From an uncultured Oscillospiraceae bacterium (GTDB lineage Bacteria > Bacillota > Clostridia > Oscillospirales > Oscillospiraceae): a DNA stretch of 64,000 bases. Of the stretch, positions 8,582 through 17,774 are shown in pieces. The notes under the pieces were generated by a model. That model had not been told where the DNA came from, did not search any database, and saw only the letters and a program-made list of their open reading frames with translations. The position numbers and the translations under genes are program-made. The stretch lies in contig CAKTTB010000005.1 in NCBI GenBank assembly GCA_934613505.1, positions 62,001-126,000 on the forward strand, given 5' to 3'. The number at the start of each line of letters is the position of its first letter. Within the stretch, counting starts at the first letter, position 1.

Positions 8582-10101
8582 TCTTTTCCTCCCGCGGCAT
8601 ACTGCAGAATCTTTCCGATAGTCACGTCCCGGCCCTCGATCCGTCCGGAGATCTCCCCGCCGGACAGGACGATCACACGGTCACAGACGACCGGGATCTC
8701 CGACATGTCGGACGTAAAGAACAGCACGCCCATGCCGCTTTTTTTCAGTTTACTGATCAGCTGATAGATCGTCGCCTTCGCACCGACGTCAATGCCGCGC
8801 GTCGGTTCGTCCAGCATCAGGATCTTTGGCTGCGCAAGCAGCTCCTTCGCAATGACAACTTTCTGCTGATTGCCGCCAGACAGATAACGGACTTTCTGCT
8901 CCGTTCCGGCAGTCTTGATCGCAAGCTCCTGTATCATTTCAGCCGCATCGGCATTTTCCCGCCGGCGGTCGATCATTCCGAATTTACCGGTTCTTTTACG
9001 ATAGGTTCTGCACATTGCGATATTTTCCCGCACACTGCGGATCAATACCAACCCCTGCAGCTTTCTGTCCTCCGGGACAACGCCGACGCCATGATTCAGG
9101 GCGTCGCGCATATTGTTCAGCTTTGTCGGCTCTCCATACAGCCGCATGGAAAAATCTTCATTTTTATCCAGCCCGGTCAGCGCGCGCAGCAGCTCTGTTT
9201 TGCCTGCGCCGACCAGCCCTGTGATCCCCAGCACCTCGCCGGCGTGCAGGGTAAAGTCGATCGGCTCTGCCTTGGGTGTAAGCTTCAGGCCTTCCACCTC
9301 CAGGAGCGTCTCACCGCTGATCGTTCCCTCGTTTTCGATCTCACTGCGCAGCTTCTGCTGCGTCTGCATCAGATCTTCACCGACCATCAGGGAAACGATC
9401 TCCCGCTGGTTGGTCTCCTGCTTCTTCTTGGATGCAATAAAATGGCCGTCCCGCAAAACGATCAGCGTATCTGCAATTTCAAACACCTCATCGAGCAGAT
9501 GCGAAATATACACGATCGCGACACCACGTTCCTTCATTCTCCGGATGATCGCCTGCAGCCCCCTCACTTCCTCGATGCTGAGCGATGATGTCGGTTCATC
9601 CATAATGACTACGCTCGCCTGCTCCGCAACGACCTTTACAATGGAGACCAGCTGCCGGTACGAGATCGGGAGCTGATCCACCCGCATGCGCGGATCGATA
9701 TCAAACCCAAGCTCCTCCAGAATCCTGCCGGCCTTTCGGACCATCTCCTTCTGGCTGACCGCTGCGCCGCGGTGCTCCGTGCGTTTGCTCAGGAATATAT
9801 TCTCTGCAACCGAAAGCGCCGGGACAAGCGCAAGCTCCTGCGGGATGATCGCGATCCCATTCTCTCTTGCCGTTTGAATGTCATAGCTCTGAAATTCTTT
9901 TCCGTGGATCCGGATCTGCCCGCCGTCCGCCTGATGGACCCCCATCAGAATATTCATCAGCGTCGACTTGCCTGCGCCGTTTTCTCCCATCAGCGCGACG
10001 ACCTCGCCGCTGTGCAGCGTCAGATCCACACCCTTGAGGACGCTCACACCGGAAAATGACTTTGTGATCCCTCTTAATTCTACAATTGCCTGTTGTTCCA
10101 T
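8578..10101 (-). CDS. Sugar ABC transporter ATP-binding protein, two ABC domains (RbsA/MglA family)
   Basis: A 507-residue protein with two tandem ABC domains. Domain one has Walker A GENGAGKST near residue 38, a degenerate signature (PISYRQ) and Walker B VVIMDEPT. Domain two has GLVGAGKT near 290, a canonical LSGGNQQK signature and LMLDEPT. An asymmetric, degenerate first signature is normal for CUT2 ATPases. The start is separated from the upstream binding-protein gene by 74 bases holding a stable hairpin, which may reduce ATPase expression relative to the binding protein. Confidence 0.92.
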   Translation of the reverse strand: MEQQAIVELRGITKSFSGVSVLKGVDLTLHSGEVVALMGENGAGKSTLMNILMGVHQADGGQIRIHGKEFQSYDIQTARENGIAIIPQELALVPALSVAENIFLSKRTEHRGAAVSQKEMVRKAGRILEELGFDIDPRMRVDQLPISYRQLVSIVKVVAEQASVVIMDEPTSSLSIEEVRGLQAIIRRMKERGVAIVYISHLLDEVFEIADTLIVLRDGHFIASKKKQETNQREIVSLMVGEDLMQTQQKLRSEIENEGTISGETLLEVEGLKLTPKAEPIDFTLHAGEVLGITGLVGAGKTELLRALTGLDKNEDFSMRLYGEPTKLNNMRDALNHGVGVVPEDRKLQGLVLIRSVRENIAMCRTYRKRTGKFGMIDRRRENADAAEMIQELAIKTAGTEQKVRYLSGGNQQKVVIAKELLAQPKILMLDEPTRGIDVGAKATIYQLISKLKKSGMGVLFFTSDMSEIPVVCDRVIVLSGGEISGRIEGRDVTIGKILQYAAGGKE

Positions 10102-10119
10102 TTGGCACCTCTTTTCGCA

Positions 10120-10150
10120 GCCGTCAGCCGGAGGTTCTCCGGCTGACGGC
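10120..10150 (-). promoter_or_regulatory. Intercistronic stem-loop between binding-protein and ATPase genes
   Basis: Perfect 13-bp inverted repeat (10120-10132 with 10138-10150), five-base loop. In the minus-strand transcript it follows the binding-protein stop and has no T-run after it. An mRNA-stabilising or partial attenuating hairpin is more likely than a full terminator. Confidence 0.65.
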
Positions 10151-10175
10151 GCATGCTTTATCCTGTAGGATTGCC

Positions 10176-11246
10176 TTACGCAAGGGTCTGCGGCAGCGTA
10201 ATATCGCCGTACTTGGCAAGGAATGCGATATTGTCCGCGGCAAATTCCTCAACATTTTCCTGCGTGATTGGGAGTACCGGGAGCGCAAGGACCTCTACCT
10301 TCTCATAACCGGCGATCGCGCGCAGGCACTCGTAGACGCCGAAATAACCGATCGCATACGGGAACTGCGTAACGCCGCCCTTGATGGCCGTACCGTTTTT
10401 GATTGCCTCCGCGACCTCATCCTCAACGTCATAGCTAATGATCGTGATCTTGTCGGAAAGACCGGCCGTATCGACTGCGGACAGCGCGCCGATCGCAGGG
10501 TCGCCCTGCGTGCAGTAGATACCGACAAGTGTGTCATACTTCGTCAGCATGGGCGCGATCTTCGTCAGGGTATCTTCACGGGTGCCGTCCTGCTCAATAT
10601 AGTCGACCACGTTGATGTTGGAGCCTTCGATCGCGTCTTCAAAGCCCTGATAGCGCTGATCCATCGCCACAGATGCAAACTCAAGCTTCGTCATAATGAT
10701 GTCGCCGCCCTCCGGCAGAAGTTCCATCATCAGCTTGCCGGCTGCATAGCCGCCTGCATAGTTGTCAGACGTGACCGTGCCCGCTGCAAGGTCCGTGCGC
10801 TCCGGCGTTGTGTCGACGCTGATGAACGGGACGCCTGCGTCAGCCGCCTTCTGCAGGCAGCCCGTGATCGCGGAGGAATCCGAGCAGTTCATGACCAGAC
10901 CGTCATAGCCCTGCGCCAGATACGTATCCGTCAGCGTCTGCTCTTTATTGAGGTCACGGCTCGTGTACTGGATGTCCAGCTGCACGCCGAACGCTTCGCC
11001 TGCCGCTTCCATGCCCTTGGCAACGGACTGGAAGAAGCCGACCGACGCATCCGCCGGCATACCTGCGATCTTCAGCTTCGACAGATCCAGCGTATCGCTG
11101 TCAGACGCCTGTTCTGTCGGTTCTGCCTGGGTCTGGTTCTGGGCAGGCTCCGCCTGCTCCGTGCTGTTGTCCTTCGTGCCGCCTGCACACGCCGCTAGCG
11201 TCAGGCACATAACGGCCGCCAAAAGAAACGCCACCAATCTTTTCAT
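10176..11246 (-). CDS. Sugar ABC transporter substrate-binding lipoprotein (RbsB family)
   Basis: A 356-residue periplasmic-binding-protein-type lipoprotein. The start at 11246 is chosen because it gives a lipoprotein signal peptide (MKRLVAFLLAAVMCLTLAAC, lipid-modified Cys20) and has CAGGAGGA just upstream; longer in-frame readings have neither. A low-complexity Thr/Glu/Gln linker (about 21-55) precedes a two-lobed binding fold with sequences such as GYDGLVMNCSDSSAI and VPFISVDTTPE, as in ribose/galactose binders. It sits 80 bases after the activase gene. Confidence 0.9.
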   Translation of the reverse strand: MKRLVAFLLAAVMCLTLAACAGGTKDNSTEQAEPAQNQTQAEPTEQASDSDTLDLSKLKIAGMPADASVGFFQSVAKGMEAAGEAFGVQLDIQYTSRDLNKEQTLTDTYLAQGYDGLVMNCSDSSAITGCLQKAADAGVPFISVDTTPERTDLAAGTVTSDNYAGGYAAGKLMMELLPEGGDIIMTKLEFASVAMDQRYQGFEDAIEGSNINVVDYIEQDGTREDTLTKIAPMLTKYDTLVGIYCTQGDPAIGALSAVDTAGLSDKITIISYDVEDEVAEAIKNGTAIKGGVTQFPYAIGYFGVYECLRAIAGYEKVEVLALPVLPITQENVEEFAADNIAFLAKYGDITLPQTLA

Positions 11247-11326
11247 TTTTACTCCTCCTGATTTGTGTTTTTTATAATACTGCATTTGCAACGCATTTGC
11301 AAATATTATTCCACCCCAAACTGCAC

Positions 11327-12211
11327 TCAAATAATAATCGGCGTTATACCGAACGAGCGGATCACCTGCAGCCGCTGCTCCAGTTGTTCCGGCGTATGCT
11401 TCGGAAAAACCGTTGCCTGCATGCCGAGATCCTCGTATTTGCTGCATCCGTAATCGTGGTACGGGCTGACGTCCAGTTTGCCGATCCCGTGCGCCAGCAG
11501 GAAACTGCACATGGCTTTCAGATTTTCGTCATCATCGTTCTGACCGGGTATCATCGGATATCGGACGGTCAGCTGTACGCGGCTGGCCGCAGCCAGCTTG
11601 AAATTCTGCAGGATCCGGTCATTTCCGGCACCGGTCAGCTGCTTATGCCGCGCAGTGTCCATATGCTTCAGGTCAAACAGCACGCCATCCGCCAGTTCCA
11701 GCATCTCTGCAAACGCCGCTTCCCCGCAGTTGCCGCAGGTATCGATATAGATCCCGATCCCCTGCAGCAGGGCGGCGGTCTCCCGGATAAAGGGAAACTG
11801 CAGCATCGGTTCTCCGCCGGAAAACGTCACGCCCCCACCGGAAGCCTCATAATAGTCGCGGTCTCTGCGCAGCAGTTCTGCCAGCTGCTGCGGCTGATAC
11901 GCCGTTCCGAGCAGCTGCACGCTGCCGTAGCAGCAGGCCGCCTCGCACCGCCCGCAGCCTGTACAGCGGGACGGTTCGATCCGATGCTGTCCGTCTTCCA
12001 TCCGATGAACGCCATTCGGGCAGACCTTTACACACATTCCGCAGTTCCGGCAGAGCCGGAAATTTACCTTGATCTGCCGGGCGGGCGAAATGGATTCCGG
12101 ATTGTGACACCACGGACAGTGCAGCGAGCAGCCCTTCATAAATACTGTCGTCCGGATCCCGGGGCCGTTGCCGATGGAAAAGCGCTGAATGTCAAAAATA
12201 TTGCCTTCCAT
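11327..12211 (-). CDS. Glycyl radical enzyme activating protein (radical SAM)
   Basis: A 294-residue radical SAM enzyme that installs the glycyl radical on the neighbouring GRE. The SAM-cluster motif CxxxCxxC is Cys28, Cys32 and Cys35 (CSLHCPWC). A ferredoxin-like insert with two more cluster motifs (CRNCGMCVKVCP and CTGCGRCEAAC, about 54-92) marks the activase class of dehydratase-type GREs rather than classic PFL activase, which lacks it. The motif TFSGGEPMLQ is present. Starts one base after the GRE stop, so the two are surely co-expressed. Confidence 0.95.
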   Translation of the reverse strand: MEGNIFDIQRFSIGNGPGIRTTVFMKGCSLHCPWCHNPESISPARQIKVNFRLCRNCGMCVKVCPNGVHRMEDGQHRIEPSRCTGCGRCEAACCYGSVQLLGTAYQPQQLAELLRRDRDYYEASGGGVTFSGGEPMLQFPFIRETAALLQGIGIYIDTCGNCGEAAFAEMLELADGVLFDLKHMDTARHKQLTGAGNDRILQNFKLAAASRVQLTVRYPMIPGQNDDDENLKAMCSFLLAHGIGKLDVSPYHDYGCSKYEDLGMQATVFPKHTPEQLEQRLQVIRSFGITPIII

Positions 12212-12212
12212 A

Positions 12213-14462
12213 TCACACTTCCGTCCGGTCGATCATTTCCTGCTGCTGCTCCGGAGAGAGCGAAACGAAATACGCACTGTATCCGACCACCCGGACAAGC
12301 AGATTCCGGTACTTCTCAGGATGTGCGACCGCATCCTCCAGCGTCTTTCTGTCTACAACGTTGACCTGCGTATGCATACCGCCCTTCCGGAAATAGCCCT
12401 CCAGGATCGCAGCCAGATTCAGATACCCGTTTTCCCCATGGAACGCACGCGGCTGGAACTTGACATTGATACCGCCGCTCGGTGTCTTCGTAAACGGAAG
12501 CTTCGCGACACTGTTGAACATGGCCGTCGGGCCGTTGGCTTCGGTTCCGTAGACCGGAGACTGGCTTTCACTGATCGCTTCACCCGCGCTCCGCCCATCG
12601 GCCGAGGCAGCGCAGACCTTTCCAAACGCCCGGTGATGCCAGAGGGAATAGAAGCTCGGGTACAGCTTCCGGCCGCCTGCTGTCGGCGACGCCGCCATGA
12701 CCTCTTCCACATATATCTGCCCGACTTTCTCTGCATAGCGGTCGACGGCATCATCGTCGTTGCCGAATTTCGGATACTGCTCCCGGATGTAGGTCTGTAT
12801 GTACGCTTCGCCTTCCCAATTGCTTTTCAGCAGCTCTGTCAGCTCCGGCAGCGTAAATCTCCGCTCCCGGAACACCAGACGGTCGATCGCATACAGGGAA
12901 TTGGCCAGCGTCGCAATTCCGACAAAATGGCAGTTGATATGCCGCTGCCGGGAGCCGTCCGCATTCATGCTTGAAGCCTTGCGGATGCAGTCCGTCATCA
13001 AAATCGACTCAAAGCTGAACGGTTTCAGCTCCTGCCAATACGCATCCGACCGCTCCACGTGTGCCTTGGTCCTGCGGATGCAGTCCCGGATCTGCAGCCG
13101 GAGCGCCTGCAGGATATCGTCCATGGACCGCAGCTGGTATGTCGGCGGCGTAATGACGCCCTGCACCCGGCCAGTCGCCATGCACGCACCGCTGTTCAGT
13201 GCATATTCCAGCAGCTTCGGCCCGCATTCCCATGCTTCCCGGAGTTCATCCTCCTGTCCCGGCAGGAAGCTGTTGTTGCAGCCGTAATATCCATATCCAT
13301 ATGCATCTGCCCGCGAAACACCGTTCGCCATCAGAGCCTCCACGACTACATGGTCGTTGAAAAAGCTGGGATAACCCAGACCGCTCGCCGCGATCCTGCA
13401 CGCGTATCGGAAAAAGTCCCGGTCGATGTTCCGGTGATAGCGGACATTGACCGTCGGCTGCTTCAGCTTCAGCTCATATATGGCATCCAGAATGATCCAC
13501 GATACCGTATTCGTTGTATCGCTGCCATCCTCCCGCATGCCGGAGACAAGGATATACTGCAGGCTGTTTTTGCAGAGCACACGCTTGGGTTTGTACGACT
13601 CCCACGCATATCCGATGATCTCATTGCTCTTGATAAACAGGCATTCCATCAGCTCCAGTGCCTGTTCCCGCGTCAGCCGGCCTGCCGCAGCATCCTGTGC
13701 ATAATACGGATACAGGATCTGGTCCAGTCTGCCGTATGCGTAATCCCGCGCGCCGCAGACCACCTGCAAAACGAACATGCCGAACCAGATCAGCTGCACC
13801 GCTTCCCGGAAGCTGCCCGCACCGCCGCAGCTGAGGTGCCGGCACACCGATTCAATTTCCGTCAGTCTTTTCTGTTCGTCCTCCGGCTTTTCCTTTGCCA
13901 GCTCTGCAGCCCGTTCTGCATAGCGCGCAATGAAGGCGTTCATCGCCTCTGCTGCATCGACGGCATTTTGTAAAAACGCCGTCTGTGCCTGCGTCAGGGC
14001 CGGATCCTCCAGCCGCTGCTGCGCCTCGGCACGAATGCCGGTAAATCCCTTCTCCAGAAGCCGCGCCCAGTCCGGGATACAATGTCCGTAAGAGTTGAAC
14101 CAGACCGGGGCAAACCGCTCGTCCTCATCTGTGATCTCGATGATCTGCAGCGGGTCGAACGTAAACAGCTCCGTCGCTTTGAAGTTGTAGCGCCGGCACA
14201 TACGCGCGAACGCCTCCTCCTGCTCCGGGCTGAGGATCTCTTCCCGGCACATGCCGACGATCAGCTCATTGTCCCGGATATCCACCGTCATGTTCTCCAG
14301 CAGGTGCTGCAGACACCGGACATATTTGATGTCGTTCGGATCATTGCGATGCGCCCGTTCCGCTTCCAGCAGCAATACAGCCCGTTCAAAAAACACGCCT
14401 TCGTCGCTGATCGTTTCCAGATTTTCCTGAAGTTTTTTTACTCTCGGCGTCATTTCTGCCAT
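12213..14462 (-). CDS. Glycyl radical enzyme of unassigned substrate, Cys-Asn-Asn active site
   Basis: A 749-residue PFL-like enzyme. The C-terminal glycyl radical motif is [10 protein letters not shown] with the radical glycine at Gly727, and the tail ends in the usual RT-containing segment. The active-site cysteine is Cys395 in [11 protein letters not shown]. Most characterised non-PFL members (diol, choline, hydroxyproline, isethionate and arylacetate enzymes) have Cys-x-Glu here; this one has Cys-Asn-Asn, so the usual acid/base glutamate is missing. It is also not PFL, which has Cys-Cys. First gene of an operon with activase, CUT2 importer and FGGY kinase. A sugar, anhydrosugar or polyol derivative is a plausible substrate, by inference from context. 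An AAAAGG ribosome-binding site precedes the start. Confidence 0.9.
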   Translation of the reverse strand: MAEMTPRVKKLQENLETISDEGVFFERAVLLLEAERAHRNDPNDIKYVRCLQHLLENMTVDIRDNELIVGMCREEILSPEQEEAFARMCRRYNFKATELFTFDPLQIIEITDEDERFAPVWFNSYGHCIPDWARLLEKGFTGIRAEAQQRLEDPALTQAQTAFLQNAVDAAEAMNAFIARYAERAAELAKEKPEDEQKRLTEIESVCRHLSCGGAGSFREAVQLIWFGMFVLQVVCGARDYAYGRLDQILYPYYAQDAAAGRLTREQALELMECLFIKSNEIIGYAWESYKPKRVLCKNSLQYILVSGMREDGSDTTNTVSWIILDAIYELKLKQPTVNVRYHRNIDRDFFRYACRIAASGLGYPSFFNDHVVVEALMANGVSRADAYGYGYYGCNNSFLPGQEDELREAWECGPKLLEYALNSGACMATGRVQGVITPPTYQLRSMDDILQALRLQIRDCIRRTKAHVERSDAYWQELKPFSFESILMTDCIRKASSMNADGSRQRHINCHFVGIATLANSLYAIDRLVFRERRFTLPELTELLKSNWEGEAYIQTYIREQYPKFGNDDDAVDRYAEKVGQIYVEEVMAASPTAGGRKLYPSFYSLWHHRAFGKVCAASADGRSAGEAISESQSPVYGTEANGPTAMFNSVAKLPFTKTPSGGINVKFQPRAFHGENGYLNLAAILEGYFRKGGMHTQVNVVDRKTLEDAVAHPEKYRNLLVRVVGYSAYFVSLSPEQQQEMIDRTEV

Positions 14463-14513
14463 CCTTTTCTTAACCGCAATTCATTTTCTCAATCGTTAAG
14501 CGCATCGTTTCGC

Positions 14514-14535
14514 TTAACGTTAAGCTTAACGTTAA
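14514..14535. promoter_or_regulatory. 22-bp perfect palindrome, likely LacI-family operator of the GRE operon
   Basis: A perfect palindrome centred at 14524/14525, with core CGTTAAGCTTAACG. It lies just downstream of the minus-strand -10 element, so it covers the expected transcription start. A related half-site at 14494-14502 pairs with 14511-14519 as a second inverted repeat (CGTTAAGCG / CGCTTAACG). The divergent LacI-type gene at 14699 is the obvious candidate binder. Confidence 0.7.
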
Positions 14536-14540
14536 ATTGA

Positions 14541-14568
14541 CATTATCACAAAAAATCTGCTTTGTCAA
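14541..14568 (-). promoter_or_regulatory. Promoter of the GRE/sugar-uptake operon
   Basis: On the minus strand TTGACA (14563-14568) is followed after 15 bases by GATAAT with an upstream TG (extended -10). The transcript would start inside or next to the palindromic operator at 14514-14535. Confidence 0.6.
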
Positions 14569-14633
14569 TACGGATCTTTTGGTGTTTTTTGCTTCACGCG
14601 ATCCGAAAATAAAAAAACAGGGCCTTGCCGCTA

Positions 14634-14686
14634 TTGACAAACCCCGGATCCGAATAATATTATGGTTGTGAGAGAAGGAAACGTTT
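14634..14686 (+). promoter_or_regulatory. Promoter and possible second operator for the LacI-family gene
   Basis: TTGACA (14634-14639), 18-base spacer, TATTAT (14658-14663). An AAACGTTT palindrome (14679-14686), whose central CG is typical of LacI/CcpA-family operators, lies between the promoter and the GGGAGG ribosome-binding site. It may mediate autoregulation or catabolite control. Confidence 0.5.
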
Positions 14687-14698
14687 GGGAGGACAGGC

Positions 14699-15691
14699 AT
14701 GGAAAAAAAGCCGACGTTAAAAGATATTGCCTCGATCTGCGGATGCTCTGTTACCACGGTTTCACGTGCGCTGCAAAAAAGCCCGACCATTTCGGAAGCA
14801 ACACAGAAGAAAATTGCGGACATCGCCAAAGAGCTGGGCTATATCCCCAACTCGCTTGCCATGAGCATGCGCACCGGATATACCAACACCATTGCAGCCT
14901 GTATTCAGGATTTCCGCAATCCATTTTTCTCTGCAATGGCAAAGTATATCGAGAGCTGCGCCCGCAAGTTTGGCTATTTCGCGCTCTTCTCGACAACGAA
15001 TGAATCTCCGGATCAGGAGTATCACGTCTGTGAGACGCTTCTGCAGAAGAACGTCGACGGGATTCTTCTCTTCCCGATCCAGCAGGACACGTCCGCCGTC
15101 GAGCTTCTGGTCCGGCAAAACATTCCGTTTGTTCTGGTCGGACGGTATTTTGATGAGCTGGACACAGACTATGTGCTGACCGACGATGCGCAGGGCGCCT
15201 ACCTTGTCACCCGGCACCTGATCGACCGCGGCGCACAGCGGATCCTGTTCCTGAACGTCAGTTCCACCATTTCTTCCGCCCGCTGCCGCCGCAGCGGCTA
15301 CCTGCGCGCATTGGACGAATCCGGATACACGCCCCATATTCTTGAAGGCTCCATGGTTTATGGAAAAACACGGGAGATCTTATATTCCATCCGGGACGAG
15401 CTGCCGCAGTATGACGCAATTATGACCTTCTGCGACATCATGGGCTTTGAAGCCTACAATGCCCTTGCCAAAATGGGCTACCGGATCCCGGAAGATATCA
15501 TGCTCGCCAGCCTTGACGGTCTGCAGCAGGATATCGTGCTTCCGATCGAGCTGACCTGCGCCGGTACCAATCGCCGGCTTATGGCGCAGAAGTCCATGGA
15601 TCTTCTTCTGTCCAAGATCCGTGGGACCGCGCCGGCCGAACCACAGCATATCTGCATTGAACAATACCTGCTTCCAGGCAGTACAACATAA
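14699..15691 (+). CDS. LacI-family transcriptional regulator
   Basis: A 330-residue repressor-type protein. The N-terminal helix-turn-helix TLKDIASICGCSVTTVSRAL (residues 6-25) is followed by a hinge and a periplasmic-binding-like ligand domain (about 60-330). It is divergent from the GRE operon across a 236-base region that carries a palindromic operator, so it probably senses the substrate or a product of that pathway. The start follows GGGAGG by a normal distance. It is followed after 12 bases by the asparaginase gene on the same strand, suggesting co-transcription. Confidence 0.9.
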   Translation: MEKKPTLKDIASICGCSVTTVSRALQKSPTISEATQKKIADIAKELGYIPNSLAMSMRTGYTNTIAACIQDFRNPFFSAMAKYIESCARKFGYFALFSTTNESPDQEYHVCETLLQKNVDGILLFPIQQDTSAVELLVRQNIPFVLVGRYFDELDTDYVLTDDAQGAYLVTRHLIDRGAQRILFLNVSSTISSARCRRSGYLRALDESGYTPHILEGSMVYGKTREILYSIRDELPQYDAIMTFCDIMGFEAYNALAKMGYRIPEDIMLASLDGLQQDIVLPIELTCAGTNRRLMAQKSMDLLLSKIRGTAPAEPQHICIEQYLLPGSTT

Positions 15692-15703
15692 GGAGAACCT
15701 TCC

Positions 15704-16705
15704 ATGAAAAAGATCCTCATGATCGGTACGGGCGGGACGATCGCGTCCGGGAAGACGGCGGAGGGGCTGATGCCGGAATTGACGACCGAGCAGCTGCTGG
15801 CCTTTGTGCCGGCGGTCTCTGCGCTTTGCAGCGTGGACTGCCTGCAGCTTCTGTCGCTCGACAGCACCAACATTGCGCCTGCGCACTGGCTGCAGATCGC
15901 GTCCGCCATCCGTGAGCGGTATCTGCACTACGACGGCTTTGTCATCTGCCACGGCACCGATACCATGGCCTATACTGCGGCCGCGCTGTCCTATCTCATT
16001 CAGGGCGCGGCCAAGCCGATCATTCTGACCGGCGCGCAGAAGCCCATCAGCTTTGACTCGACCGATTCCAAGGTCAATCTGACGGACGCATTCCAGTGCG
16101 CGTGCAGCAACACGCTGCACGGCGTGATGATCGTCTTCAACGGCAAAGTCATTCAGGGAACGCGCGCGTGCAAGACGCGCTCAAAGAGCTACGAGGCCTT
16201 TTCCAGCATCAATTACCCCTATCTTGCCGTCCTGCAGGACGGCAGGATCCTGCAGTATATCGAAAACGACTGTCTGCCGGCGCCTGTTTTTTATGACCGG
16301 CTCGACAGCCGGGTCATGCTCCTGAAGCTGATCCCCGGCGCGCGGGCGGAGCTTGCCAGCTGGATGCTGACGCAGTGCGACGCGCTGATCCTCGAGAGCT
16401 TCGGCGTGGGCGGCATCCCCTCGTACGAGGGCAACGACTTTCTTTCCGTTTTGGAAGCCGGCCTGCAGGCCGGGAAGACGATCGTCCTGACCACGCAGGT
16501 CCAGAACGAGGGCAGCGACGTCGGCGTCTATCAGGTCGGCCACAAGATCCGCGAATGCCCGCAGGTCCTTGAGGCCTTTGACATGACGACTGAGGCCATC
16601 ACCGGCAAGCTTATGTGGATCCTCGGCCAGACCAGCGAGCCGGCGCAGATCCACCGCCTGTTCTATACGCCGGTGGCAAACGATATCCTCAATTACCGGG
16701 CGTAA
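15704..16705 (+). CDS. L-asparaginase, type I-like
   Basis: A 333-residue cytoplasmic amidohydrolase with both asparaginase threonine motifs: TGGTIAS near residue 9 (nucleophile threonine) and HGTDTM near residue 85. No signal peptide is visible, which favours the cytoplasmic type I form. It converts asparagine to aspartate and ammonia. AAGGAG precedes the start. Position behind the LacI gene may be incidental. Aspartate could feed oxaloacetate or fumarate for the reductive branch encoded elsewhere in the window, but no direct link is visible. Confidence 0.9.
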   Translation: MKKILMIGTGGTIASGKTAEGLMPELTTEQLLAFVPAVSALCSVDCLQLLSLDSTNIAPAHWLQIASAIRERYLHYDGFVICHGTDTMAYTAAALSYLIQGAAKPIILTGAQKPISFDSTDSKVNLTDAFQCACSNTLHGVMIVFNGKVIQGTRACKTRSKSYEAFSSINYPYLAVLQDGRILQYIENDCLPAPVFYDRLDSRVMLLKLIPGARAELASWMLTQCDALILESFGVGGIPSYEGNDFLSVLEAGLQAGKTIVLTTQVQNEGSDVGVYQVGHKIRECPQVLEAFDMTTEAITGKLMWILGQTSEPAQIHRLFYTPVANDILNYRA

Positions 16706-16732
16706 CGCCCCTGCCAGTCAGGAGAAATTACC

Positions 16733-17728
16733 GTGAAGATAAAGAAACTCATCGGCCGGATCCTGCTTGTGCTGCTCTGCATCGTCATTGTGATCGCGAT
16801 CATTGGAGCTGCGCAGTTTTTCCATCGGTCAGACCCCAAAAACCGAAAGCAATACGAGACCTCCAATCCGTTCATCACCGGCCAGACCGCGATCTCGGCG
16901 CATCGCAGCGGCGCGGGCGATTTCCCGGAGGAGACGCTGGCCGCGTTCCGCGGCTGCGCAGAGAACCCCGACTTTCAGGTCGATTATTTCGAATTTGACC
17001 TCCATATGACGGCGGACGACATTCTGGTGCTGTCTCATGATTCCACGCTGGACCGCGTGTCGGACGCGGCAGCCGTGTTCGGCGCGGAAAACGTGCTGGT
17101 CCGGGACAAGACGCTGGCAGAGCTGAAGCATCTGAACATGGCGGCGCAGTTCGTGAGCGGCGCGGGCGAGGCGCCGTATGCCGATCTCCACGGCGACGAT
17201 GTGCCGGACGAGCTGCGGATCCTGTCTCTCGACGAGGTGCTGGACTATCTGACCGCCGCCGGAGCCTATCATTACATCATCGAGATCAAGGACGGCGGCG
17301 AAGTCGGTCTGGCCGCGGCGGATCAGCTGTACGCGACGCTGCAGGCGCGGGGCCTTCTTGATCGGGTCATCGTCGGCAGCTTCCGGGATGAGGTGGCAAG
17401 CTACATCACGGCAAATTATCCGGATATGCACCGCAGCGCCAGTCCGGAGGAGGTCGTGCAGTTCTATTTTGCCGCGCTGACGGGCAAGAGGGATTTTACC
17501 TGCTCCTATGACGTCCTCCAGCTGCCGTTCGGCGACGCCGAATCGAGCTTCGGCATCAATCTTGGGACCGCGACCGTCATCAACTTCGCCCACGCCAACG
17601 ATCTTGCCATCCAGTACTGGACGGTCAATTCCGAGAAGGACATGACCTATCTCGCCAGCATCGGCGCCGACGCCCTGATCACCGACTACCCGGACAGAGC
17701 CGCAGGCGTTCTGGAACGCTTACAATAG
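16733..17728 (+). CDS. Membrane-anchored glycerophosphodiester phosphodiesterase
   Basis: A 331-residue protein beginning at GTG (16733), supported by AGGAGAAA upstream. One N-terminal membrane helix (about 8-27) anchors a TIM-barrel GDPD domain outside the cell. Catalytic motifs are present: AHRSG with PEET, then EFDLHMT (metal-binding Glu and Asp) and SHD. Family activity is hydrolysis of glycerophosphodiesters to glycerol-3-phosphate and an alcohol, from phospholipids or teichoic acid. Last gene before a strong terminator. Confidence 0.87.
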   Translation: MKIKKLIGRILLVLLCIVIVIAIIGAAQFFHRSDPKNRKQYETSNPFITGQTAISAHRSGAGDFPEETLAAFRGCAENPDFQVDYFEFDLHMTADDILVLSHDSTLDRVSDAAAVFGAENVLVRDKTLAELKHLNMAAQFVSGAGEAPYADLHGDDVPDELRILSLDEVLDYLTAAGAYHYIIEIKDGGEVGLAAADQLYATLQARGLLDRVIVGSFRDEVASYITANYPDMHRSASPEEVVQFYFAALTGKRDFTCSYDVLQLPFGDAESSFGINLGTATVINFAHANDLAIQYWTVNSEKDMTYLASIGADALITDYPDRAAGVLERLQ

Positions 17729-17733
17729 CGCAG

Positions 17734-17774
17734 AAAAGCCGGGATCCGCTTCGATACAGCGGATCCCGGCTTTT
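17734..17774. terminator. Intrinsic terminator after the phosphodiesterase gene, bidirectional
   Basis: Perfect 17-bp stem (17734-17750 with 17758-17774), seven-base loop, A-run on one side and T-run on the other. It slightly overlaps the 3' end of the convergent thiamine pyrophosphokinase gene. Confidence 0.9.

Noticed and set aside
12213..14462. Annotation as pyruvate formate-lyase
   Set aside because: Lacks the Cys-Cys active site, and its activase has the extra ferredoxin insert; context is sugar uptake, not pyruvate metabolism.
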